A stretch of 15,314 nt of DNA from CAYLSV01 sp964386435 (GTDB taxonomy: Bacteria; Planctomycetota; Phycisphaerae; Tepidisphaerales; Tepidisphaeraceae). The notes under the pieces were generated by a model. The model was given only the letters and a program-made list of their open reading frames with translations, did not search any database and was not told where the DNA came from. Made by a program: the position numbers and the translations under genes. The stretch covers positions 1 through 15,314 of the forward strand of contig CAYLSV010000087.1 in NCBI GenBank assembly GCA_964386435.1, in the 5' to 3' direction. Below, piece by piece: positions 7,101-12,710 of the stretch. Position 1 is the first letter of the stretch. The number at the start of each line of letters is the position of its first letter.

Positions 7101-7905
7101 GATCGCTCGGCGCGTCGATCATCACCGGCAACCCGGCCTCGCGATGAGCGTGCAGCGCCGTCAGCGCCGGGCTGTCCTCCGGCCGGGGCAGCGCACCATT
7201 TTCATCAACCGCGGTCAGTGCCGCGGCGTGCCACTCGGCGTCGTGGAACGCTTGCCGGACCAAAGCAAACGCACCCATCGGCGAGTTCGGGTAGGTCCGC
7301 GTCCGCCAATCGCCGCGGCTCGGGGTGAGCCGTGCGATGAGGACGTGGTCCCGCCGCATCACGCTTTCGTCGGCCGGTTTGCCGTCGGTGGTGACCACCG
7401 CGCCGCGGCCCTTCAAGATGCTCTCCCGCGGCACGGCAAGCCGGGCGACAATGCCCTGCGACCGCAGCGTCCGCTCCAACCGACTGTCGGGCCGAACCCG
7501 GTCGGCGGCGCTGACGTGCGGCGTGACGTACTGGTTCCAGTACCCGCTGGGCGGCAGTGGCTGGTTCTCGGTCCGGACCGGCAACTCGCTGAACGGCTCG
7601 ATGAACCCGGCGTAAACCGTCTGCCCATCCAGGTCGCGAACCCGCGCCCCGATCGGCACGTCGACATCCTCGCCGACGGCTTCGATGGTGGTGCCGCGGA
7701 TCAGCAGGGTGCCGGACTCGATCACCTCGCCGGGCCGGACGACGATCCTGGCGTTCGTCAGGGCGACGACATCCGGATCGCGCTCGGCAAGTCCGGCAAC
7801 AGGTTCGGGGGTCGGCCGGGCGGCGCTGACGAGGGTGGTCAGCAGCAACGCGACGGCGGCGAGTGTGGACGACAGAACAACCTTGTGCGGCACGCGGCGG
7901 AGCAT
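4141..7905 (-). CDS. Secreted double amidohydrolase, inactive plus active module
   Basis: A 1254-residue protein with an N-terminal signal peptide (about 1-28). Residues 30-440 form a first amidohydrolase-like module whose metal motif is lost (YAGFIEPFSEL in place of P-G-x-x-D-A-H-x-H). From about 446 comes a small beta-rich domain (GTWTVTIDG, then ISAKN...GFTFADD near 615-630), interrupted by a Pro/Thr-rich linker (QPATQPATRPATKPA) and a REPIN-derived stretch. Residues 770-1210 form a complete amidohydrolase of the imidazolonepropionase-like group: D862-A-H864-S-H866, His1022/His1024 (IHCHSY), His1050 (QHILEG) and Asp1104 (NSDD). The C-terminus is a His/Asp-rich tail, probably metal-binding. 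Substrate is unknown; periplasmic dipeptide or cyclic amide hydrolysis is a guess. It follows the LuxR-type gene by 44 bases and precedes the second amidohydrolase, so the three are likely co-transcribed. Confidence 0.92.
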   Translation of the reverse strand: MLRRVPHKVVLSSTLAAVALLLTTLVSAARPTPEPVAGLAERDPDVVALTNARIVVRPGEVIESGTLLIRGTTIEAVGEDVDVPIGARVRDLDGQTVYAGFIEPFSELPVRTENQPLPPSGYWNQYVTPHVSAADRVRPDSRLERTLRSQGIVARLAVPRESILKGRGAVVTTDGKPADESVMRRDHVLIARLTPSRGDWRTRTYPNSPMGAFALVRQAFHDAEWHAAALTAVDENGALPRPEDSPALTALHAHREAGLPVMIDAPSDLYALRAGRIAEEFGLNLVILDGGRSYQRAEDVAALSAPVVVPMDYPKPPNVSTPELADATTLRDLMHWDLAPENAGRLDRLGVKVSLTGHGLEKQSLFLKQMRETSERGLSEDATLAALTTNPAELLGVANRFGTIEPGKSASFVVMSGDLLDAKSKVMATWVEGQRFEVTPQPTLDATGTWTVTIDGQTYELNIKGRPGKLGGTLTPTTDADTTDDNTEPRPSGSGVGAADLDWGLRLAGRMRAAPAPLPDGRGSVLTSFGFSLLPPPPLPRQPVPPGDPTPPTPDEVPIDNDPKLPEVPRVPMPTTRPTDGEDATPPPPIPTTQGGPVTQPATQPATRPATKPASISAKNVTSEAGRIGFTFADDSGVTAVSFTVIDGKATGTARRPDGTAVPVTAEKIADIDAEPEAAEADDEVAADTPALPIDRNEPDSTEIEQGTTRPDVDPPKNTAADTTLEIADAPTTQPTNGTGHGGSFEPNYPLGAYGRTEPLETPEVFSINGVTLWTCGPEGKIENASVIIRDGKIERVLRTPLAPEDKRDENGHITGGGSLIYVNDDGRLAVDTTSSFIPHVVDADAVQIDGRGLHLTPGLIDAHSHIATDGGINESGQAVTCEVSIGDFVDPSSIHIYRQLAGGVTAANVLHGSANPIGGRNVVLKFRWGGGPDDLVMAEAPPGVKFALGENVKQSNWGSDFTTRYPQTRMGVQEIIADALRRGQQYAADVERGTTADGLPVRTDIELQALAEIASGERLIHCHSYRQDEILALLRVLEGFDIQIASLQHILEGYKVAPEMAEHGAMASTFSDWWAFKFEVYDAIPYNGALMHDAGIVVSFNSDDAELARRLNTEAAKAVKYGGVSEEEALKFVTLNPAKQLRIDEFVGSIEPGKQADLVLWSGHPLSSLSRAEMTFVDGQLMWSRERDEAARDENRRMKSALIQKVLTGGKSMAAPGERAEEEADRWATHDAFCHSHADHDGHDDHDDHGDHE
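6329..6450. repeat. REPIN-like inverted repeat 3, inside a coding sequence
   Basis: Bases 6329-6357 and the reverse complement of 6422-6450 agree at 28 of 29 positions, with a 64-base spacer. An inner inverted pair (GCGCAGC at 6363-6369, GCTGCGC at 6410-6416) and a palindrome built on GCGCCCG (6340-6346) and CGGGCGC (6360-6366) are nested within. The whole element lies in the large amidohydrolase gene and is read through without a stop, giving NTEPRPSGSG at one end and PLPDGRGSV at the other. I recall these two peptide strings as recurrent in unrelated planctomycete and acidobacterial proteins, which would fit a repeat that often enters genes in frame; this needs a search. Confidence 0.85.
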
Positions 7906-7949
7906 ACAGGATCAGACGGTGCCGCCCAAACCGCGTTAACCGCTTAGGC

Positions 7950-8504
7950 TCAAATGCCCGTTCTTCCGGCGGCTTTGACCAGTTCCACGCGGTTGCAGAC
8001 GCCGAAGTGCTGGTACAACCGCCGCACCCGGCCGTGGACGGTGTGGCGGCTGGTGGCGGTTTGCTCGGCGATGGCCTTCTCTGAGAGGCCGAGCAGCAGC
8101 AGTTCAAGGGTCGACCGCAACACCGGCTGCACCGGCGGTGTCACGCCATCGAGCCGCGGCCCGGCGGCGAGGTGCATGAGGTGCAGCAGCAACCGCTCGT
8201 CGGCAGCGAACGGTTCCACCCGCTCGGCCGTCAACGCCCGGCCCTCGGCTGACAGACTCTGCACGCCGTGCACCCCGTTGGCCCGCCGGGGCAGCCGTTG
8301 CGTGATGACCCCTCGCACCGCCAGCCGTTGCCGATGGCGTTCCCCGAGGGTGAGCGTCTCGGCCGCCACCCGCCGAACCCGCACGTCGGCCCGCAGCTCA
8401 TCGCCAAGCCGATCCACCAACAGCGTCCCCGACGCCGCGGCCAGATCATGAGCCAACCGAAAGACGCGGCGGAGGGAGAGCGGTCGCAGTTCGTGATCCT
8501 TCAC
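7950..8504 (-). CDS. LuxR-type helix-turn-helix transcriptional regulator
   Basis: A protein of 184 residues if begun at GTG 8504. The last 60 residues form a LuxR/GerE winged-type helix-turn-helix (LELLLLGLSEKAIAEQT, then SRHTVHGRVRRLYQHFGV and the closing RVELVKA). The first 120 residues match no domain I can name: there is no receiver pocket, but the lead LSLRRVFRLAHDLAAAS resembles the start of planctomycete LuxR-type regulators with an uncharacterised sensor part. The open frame runs on to a TTG at 8564 (204 residues); neither start has a convincing ribosome site, and GTG was preferred because homologous character begins there. It ends 44 bases before the large amidohydrolase on the same strand, so it is a good candidate regulator of that pair. 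Confidence 0.8.
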   Translation of the reverse strand: MKDHELRPLSLRRVFRLAHDLAAASGTLLVDRLGDELRADVRVRRVAAETLTLGERHRQRLAVRGVITQRLPRRANGVHGVQSLSAEGRALTAERVEPFAADERLLLHLMHLAAGPRLDGVTPPVQPVLRSTLELLLLGLSEKAIAEQTATSRHTVHGRVRRLYQHFGVCNRVELVKAAGRTGI

Positions 8505-8639
8505 GCCGCCACGGTTGCCCGGCAGACCGAGGCCGGCGACGTACCCGAACCGGCATGTACCCAAACAGGCACATGCCCCGCGAACCGGCCGTTCCCTCCG
8601 CGTACGTCGCTAAGACTTTGAGGTGTCGAGATGCAGGAT

Positions 8640-9422
8640 TCACATCGACAGCATGTCGAAGAACGCGAACATGATCCGCATCGACAGGGCCTCGGCCTCG
8701 GGGTCGTAGGCGACGCCGTCGATGTTCTTGTCATCGGCCTCGGGATTGGTGAAGGCGTGGGCCGCGCCGGGGAAGTTAACCAGCGTCAGCGGCACACCGG
8801 CGTCAAGGCTTCGGGTGACAAACCCGCCCAGCGCGTCGTTCGGGACCAGCGGGTCACTGCTGCCGTGGGCGACGAGCAGCGGCGGGTAACCGGCGGGCTC
8901 GCCGTCGTTGGCGGCGTCCGGGGCGCTGTCGGCGCTGAGGCCGCCGTGGAAGCTGACGGCGCCGTCGATCGGGGCCTTGTTGACCACCAAGTCCGCCACC
9001 GTCGAGCCGCCGAAGCAGAAGCCGATGGCGAACACCGGGCCGTCGACCCGCTCGTGTTCCAGCAGCAACTCCAACGCCGGCATCGCCAGCTCCGCCAGCC
9101 CGGTCTGGTTCGCCGCCCCGGCCAGTTGCCCGGCCTGCTGCGGATCGTCGGTCGTCCGGCGGTCGCCGTACATGTCGGCGACGAAGGCGACGTAACCCTC
9201 CTCGGCCAGCTGCTCGGCCCGCATGATCGGGTACTCCGTCAGGCCCCACCACTCGGGGATCACCAACACCGCCGGGGCCGCGTCGAGATCGTCGTCGTAG
9301 ACCAGCACGCCGCGGGCCGTATCGCCGGTGGGCAGGTCGTACTCGACGTCCTCCCGGACGATCGTCCCGAAGGCGGGCACGGCGAGGAGCAGGGACAGCA
9401 GCGCGATCAGAGGCTTAGACAT
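8640..9422 (-). CDS. Secreted dienelactone hydrolase family protein
   Basis: A 260-residue alpha/beta hydrolase with a signal peptide (MSKPLIALLSLLLAVPAFG, cleavage about residue 19). The nucleophile is Cys136 in GFCFGGS, the Cys variant typical of dienelactone hydrolases; Asp190 (GSSDPLVP) and His222 (GAAHAF) complete the triad. Classic members open the lactone ring of 4-carboxymethylene-butenolide, but most secreted homologues have unknown ester substrates, so no specific reaction is claimed. A longer frame reaching 9530 runs into the upstream repeat; the ATG at 9422 is chosen because it begins the signal peptide. No strong ribosome site is visible. It is upstream of the LuxR-type gene on the same strand, with a gap of about 135 bases to the GTG start chosen there. 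Confidence 0.92.
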   Translation of the reverse strand: MSKPLIALLSLLLAVPAFGTIVREDVEYDLPTGDTARGVLVYDDDLDAAPAVLVIPEWWGLTEYPIMRAEQLAEEGYVAFVADMYGDRRTTDDPQQAGQLAGAANQTGLAELAMPALELLLEHERVDGPVFAIGFCFGGSTVADLVVNKAPIDGAVSFHGGLSADSAPDAANDGEPAGYPPLLVAHGSSDPLVPNDALGGFVTRSLDAGVPLTLVNFPGAAHAFTNPEADDKNIDGVAYDPEAEALSMRIMFAFFDMLSM

Positions 9423-9496
9423 GCCGCGGTTGTACCAAGGCAACCCGATCCCGTCGACGGTCAAAAGGAGGTCCGCGGTCCGTGGATGGTTACATC

Positions 9497-9607
9497 CTGT
9501 GAGAAGCCGAGGGGAGAGCGGAGCGATCACCCGGATCCAGCAGATCCAGCATCTTCCGCATCACCGAACCCGGGTGATCGCTCCGCTCTCCCCTCGGCTT
9601 CTCGCAG
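9497..9607. repeat. REPIN-like inverted repeat 4, perfect 34-bp core arms
   Basis: Bases 9501-9534 are the exact reverse complement of 9570-9603; with one mismatch the arms extend to 9497 and 9607. The spacer is 35 bases and contains a short direct repeat (ATCCAGCA twice, 9535-9552 region). Unlike the other elements, the arms have no strong internal palindrome. It lies in the gap between the hydrolase start at 9422 and the end of the LURP-type gene at 9688, both on the minus strand, next to a heptamer array. The 265-base gap holds no gene. Confidence 0.85.
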
Positions 9608-9619
9608 AAGGAACACCAG

Positions 9620-9682
9620 CAACTGACAACTGACAACTGACCACGGACAAAGAACAAAGAACAAAGAACAAAGAACAAAGAA
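9620..9682. repeat. Phased heptanucleotide tandem array
   Basis: Nine 7-base units run without a break or phase change: three CAACTGA (9620-9640), one CCACGGA (9641-9647) and five CAAAGAA (9648-9682). A degenerate unit, CAACCCT (9683-9689), follows and carries the stop codon of the LURP-type gene (9688-9690, TAG on the minus strand). Three different 7-mers keeping one register resemble the short tandem heptanucleotide repeats known from filamentous cyanobacteria. The array is much richer in A than the surrounding DNA. Confidence 0.92.
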
Positions 9683-9687
9683 CAACC

Positions 9688-10182
9688 CTACTTCTCATCG
9701 TGCATGCACATGTCGAACACGACGGCCAGCGCGCAGATCAGCGCGTCGTCCTCGCCGGGGCCGACGTCGATGCCGTAGGCGTCGCGGAGGCTGAAGAACT
9801 TCTTGCTCACCCGTGCCGCCGGGCGGCCGTCGCGGGTGATGGTGTACTCGCGGTCGAGGAAGCTGCCCTCGGCCTCGAGGTCGCCGGTGGCGTCCGGGTC
9901 GCTCTCCTCGACGCGGAACTTGCTGCCGAACAAACGGAACAGCTGCCGGCGGACGGTGGCCAGGTTCGTGCCGTCGGGCCGCTTGATGTGGTAGGTTTGG
10001 CCGATCGTCAGCACCTGCTGCTCAATGCGGAGCAGCTCGGTGCCGCTGGCGTTCTGGAAGCTGAGCTTGTCGCCCCAGCTCAGCATTTTGCCGTCGACGC
10101 GGTAGGCGACGTCGCCGGTCTCGTCGGTGATGGTGAAGTCGTCGCCGAAGCTGACGAGGTGCTGCTTCATCTGGTACTTCAT
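9688..10182 (-). CDS. LURP-one-related family protein
   Basis: A 164-residue protein of the LURP-one-related/YxjI group (Tubby C-terminal-like beta barrel). Recognisable are the opening MKYQMKQHLVSFGDDFTI, repeated short beta strands with D-G turns (RVDGKMLSWGD, IKRPDGTNLATV, TITRDGRPAARVSKKF) and the ending YGIDVGPGEDDALICALAV, all typical of the family. There is no signal peptide or membrane segment, so it is cytoplasmic or membrane-associated by lipid contact. Biochemical function in bacteria is unknown. The ATG at 10182 faces the divergent endonuclease/phosphatase gene start at 10207, leaving 24 bases between the start codons, so the promoters must overlap or lie within the genes. A long open frame continuing upstream across the N gap is an antisense artefact. 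Confidence 0.9.
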   Translation of the reverse strand: MKYQMKQHLVSFGDDFTITDETGDVAYRVDGKMLSWGDKLSFQNASGTELLRIEQQVLTIGQTYHIKRPDGTNLATVRRQLFRLFGSKFRVEESDPDATGDLEAEGSFLDREYTITRDGRPAARVSKKFFSLRDAYGIDVGPGEDDALICALAVVFDMCMHDEK

Positions 10183-10206
10183 GCCGCCGAGGTTACACTG
10201 TTGGGC

Positions 10207-11468
10207 ATGATCCGGGGACTGCTGATTTTGACGCTCCTTCTCGCCGCCGGCTGCAGCGGCGGCGAGCCGGTGCGGTTCGCCGCGTACAACGCCAGCCTCT
10301 ACCGCGACGCCCCCGGCAAGCTCGTCGAAGACCTCTCGACGCCGGACGACGAACAGGCTCGAGCCGTCGCCGAGGTGATCCAGACGGTGCGGCCTGACGT
10401 GCTGCTGGTGAACGAATTCGACTACGACGAGGCAGGACGGGCGGCGGATTTGTTCCGGCAGAACTACCTGCGAATCGGCCAGAACGGCCTCGAGCCGATC
10501 GACTACCCCCACGTCTACGTCGCCCCCAGCAACACCGGCACCCCCAGCGGCCACGACCTGAACAACGACGGCACCACCGGCGGCGACATCGGCACCAGGG
10601 ACTACGGCAACGACGCCCTCGGCTACGGCACGTTCCCCGGCCAGTACGCCTTCATCCTGCTCAGCAAACACCCCATCGACCACGCGAACATCCGCACCTT
10701 CCAGGACCTGCTTTGGAAGGACCTCCCCGGCAACCACATCCCGCCCGGCTTCTACACGGACGAGGAGCTGGCCGTCCTGCCGCTGAGCAGCAAGAACCAC
10801 GCCGACATCCCGGTGACGATCGGCGAGACGACGGTGCACGTCCTCGCCAGCCACCCGACGCCGCCGGGTTTTGATGGCGACGAGGACCGCAACGGCCGGC
10901 GGAACTACGACGAGGTGGGCCTGGTCCGGGCGTTCTTCAAGGACATCGGCGTGAGACCGACCAATCTGCCGTATGTCGAGTGGTCGTGGTGCGGCACGTG
11001 TAATGCGTCGACCGAGCTCACGCTGTCGAGGCCGCTCGCCTCCGACGCGAGCTTCGTCATCCTCGGCGACCTCAACGCCGATCCGGCCGACGGCAGCGGG
11101 TTCCGGCCGCAGCCGGTGATGCCGGGCGATGAGAGTGTGGTCACGGTGCCGCCAATGCACGGCGACCTTGCGNNNNNNNNNNCCCGCGAGTTCGCGGCGA
11201 CCTGACCCCCACCAGCCCCGGCGGCACGGCCGCCGCGCGGCGGCAGGGCGGTCGCAACGCCACCCACACCGGCGACCCCGCCGCCGACACCGCCGACTTC
11301 TCCGACACCCGCGGCCCCGGCAACCTGCGCGTCGACTACGCCCTGCCCAGCCGCGACCTGAAGGTCGAGGCCACCGGCATCCACTGGCCCGCCGAGGGGT
11401 CGGCACTGGAAACCGTCGAACGCGCCAGCGACCACCGCCTCGTTTGGGTGGACGTGTTGGTGAAGTAA
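10207..11468 (+). CDS. Endonuclease/exonuclease/phosphatase family lipoprotein (interrupted by N gap)
   Basis: Starts with a lipoprotein signal (LLLAAGC, lipidated Cys16). The DNase I-like phosphodiesterase fold shows Asn28 (AAYNAS), Glu70 (LVNEFD, metal ligand), His216 in ASHPTPPGFDG followed by EDRNGRRN, and Asp288/Asn290 (LGDLNADP); after the gap come NLRVDYALPSRDL and the final SDHRLVW with the catalytic Asp-His. It is probably an envelope-located metal-dependent phosphodiesterase or phosphatase; substrate unknown. The frame before the ten N differs from the frame after, so reading straight through gives a false stop near 11205. Homology-like sequence continues in the other frame to TAA at 11466-11468, so this is one gene and the real gap length should be 2 modulo 3. 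Confidence 0.9.
11173..11182. other. Assembly gap (10 N)
   Basis: Ten undetermined bases inside the endonuclease/phosphatase gene. The coding frame changes across it, so the length of ten is a placeholder rather than a measured size. Confidence 0.97.
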
Positions 11469-11471
11469 CGC

Positions 11472-11562
11472 CCGGACCTGCGGCACGTGGTGCCGCGGCT
11501 ATTGCGGGCGGGACCGTATGGTCTGCTGGCGTTAGCCGCGGCACCACGTGCCGCAGGTCCGG
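11472..11562. repeat. REPIN-like inverted repeat 5, perfect 30-bp arms
   Basis: Bases 11472-11501 are the exact reverse complement of 11533-11562, with a 31-base spacer. Each arm folds on itself through GCGGCAC-GTG-GTGCCGC (11480-11496 on the left). It fills the gap between two convergent genes, starting 3 bases after the TAA at 11466-11468 and ending 4 bases before the stop codon at 11567. In this position it could act as a bidirectional transcript end or RNA stabiliser, but there is no flanking T-run. Confidence 0.87.
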
Positions 11563-11566
11563 CGCC

Positions 11567-12574
11567 TTAGAACTTCAACCCGATCTGCCCGCGTAGCTCC
11601 TCCAGCAGCCGCGCCAGCCGCAACGTGGCCGCGCGGGGCATGAACGGCTCGGCCCCGTCCTGCACCACCGCGGCGAAGGCGTCGGCCTCGATGCCGTAGA
11701 GGGGGCGATCGTCCGGCACATCGACCCACTCGTCGGGCGGCCGCTGGCCGCCGCCGTCTTGCTTGGGCGGGGTGGCGTGGCTCTTCATGTAACCCGCCGC
11801 GCCCACCGGCGGCTTCCACGGCAGCGGGACGACGAGGTAGCCCTCGTCGCCGCAGACGTGCAAGCAGTTGTCGGCCTGCGTCGTCAGGCCGCAGGTGAAC
11901 GTGGCCGAGAGCGGCCCGGCGAAATCCAGCACGCCGGCGGTCGCCGTGTCAATGCCACCTTCGATCGTGCCGACGGCATGGGCGGCCGTCGGGGCGGCGT
12001 CGGCGATGAGCATCGCCGCGTCGAGGCAGTAGCAGCCCACGTCCATCAGCGCCCCGCCGGCGAGCTGCGGGTCGAACCGGATGTTCCCCGCGGGCTGCCG
12101 GCTGCGGTAGCAGAAGCTCGCCCGCACCAGCTTTGGAATGCCGATGTCGCCGCGCCGCACGGCCGCCACGACGGCCGCGGTCTGCGGGTGGGCCCGGTAC
12201 ATGAAGGCCTCGATGAGCACCCGATCGGCCGCCTCCGCCGCCGCGAACATCGCCTCGGCATCCGCCGCCGTCACGACGAAGGGCTTTTCGCACAGCACGT
12301 GCTTCCCCGCCACGAGCGCCTTCTCCGCCCACGCCCGGTGCATCGTGTTCGGCAGCGAGACGTACACCGCGTCCACGTCGTCGCAATCCAGCAACGCCTC
12401 ATAGTCGGCAAAGCACGACGCCACGCCGAATTGCTCCCCGAACGCCTGCGCCGCCTCCGCCGTCCGGCTCCCGACCCCGGCGAGCGCGCACCGCTCCGAC
12501 CCGGCCACGCCCGCGGCGAACTGCTTGGCGATGTTGCCCGTGCCCAGAATGCCCCAGCGGAGTCGGTCGGCCAT
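11567..12574 (-). CDS. Gfo/Idh/MocA family oxidoreductase
   Basis: A 335-residue NAD(P)-dependent dehydrogenase of the glucose-fructose oxidoreductase/inositol dehydrogenase/rhizopine catabolism family. The Rossmann fold opens with GILGTGNIA (8-16). The signature Glu96-Lys97-Pro98 (CEKPF) supplies the catalytic Lys. The second-domain motif GGALMDVGCYCLD (173-185) carries Asp178 and Tyr182; the Tyr version, without the usual His, is like glucose-fructose oxidoreductase and dihydrodiol dehydrogenases. There is no signal peptide, so it is cytosolic. The sugar or cyclitol substrate cannot be told from sequence. The ATG at 12574 is preceded by GGAG 8 bases upstream. It is divergent from argD, with a REPIN-like repeat in the shared upstream region. 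Confidence 0.94.
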   Translation of the reverse strand: MADRLRWGILGTGNIAKQFAAGVAGSERCALAGVGSRTAEAAQAFGEQFGVASCFADYEALLDCDDVDAVYVSLPNTMHRAWAEKALVAGKHVLCEKPFVVTAADAEAMFAAAEAADRVLIEAFMYRAHPQTAAVVAAVRRGDIGIPKLVRASFCYRSRQPAGNIRFDPQLAGGALMDVGCYCLDAAMLIADAAPTAAHAVGTIEGGIDTATAGVLDFAGPLSATFTCGLTTQADNCLHVCGDEGYLVVPLPWKPPVGAAGYMKSHATPPKQDGGGQRPPDEWVDVPDDRPLYGIEADAFAAVVQDGAEPFMPRAATLRLARLLEELRGQIGLKF

Positions 12575-12598
12575 GTGGGTTGCTCCATCCTGATCTGT

Positions 12599-12658
12599 AG
12601 GTAGCTGCGGTGCAACGCACCGCCGTCCGGACTGCGGTGCGTTGCACCGCAGCTACCT
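12599..12658. repeat. REPIN-like inverted repeat 6 between divergent genes
   Basis: Bases 12599-12623 are the exact reverse complement of 12634-12658. The 10-base spacer itself contains the palindrome GTCCGGAC, so the whole 60 bases form one palindrome with a single mismatched pair (12624/12633). Each arm begins with GTAG (12601-12604 on the left) and contains GCGGTGC-AAC-GCACCGC (12607-12623). A GTAG foot followed by a short palindrome is the classic REP form. It lies between the divergent starts of the oxidoreductase (12574) and argD (12711), so it is not a terminator. An A/T-rich stretch at 12658-12686 follows, where a promoter for argD is likely. Confidence 0.88.
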
Positions 12659-12710
12659 TAGTTTTTCGCGTTCAGGCTAATTTAATCCGGGGCCGCTAAA
12701 CTGCCCGCCC

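Noticed and set aside
8552..8577. Operator-like inverted repeat GGCATGT-(12)-ACATGCC upstream of the LuxR-type gene
   Set aside because: Position is suggestive, but 7-base arms with a 12-base spacer are weak evidence and part of it overlaps the possible TTG start; not enough to call a binding site.
9423..9530. Start of the hydrolase at 9530
   Set aside because: The added 36 residues come from the inverted repeat; the signal peptide begins at 9422.
9501..9603. Terminal inverted repeats of an insertion sequence
   Set aside because: Only 35 bases separate the arms, there is no transposase, and no clear target-site duplication is seen.
9620..9682. CRISPR array
   Set aside because: Units are 7 bases and contiguous, with no spacers and no cas genes nearby.
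9688..11547. One 619-codon minus-strand gene including the LURP-type protein
   Set aside because: It bridges the N gap and runs antisense through the endonuclease/phosphatase gene; only the last 164 codons carry family motifs, with their own ATG at 10182.
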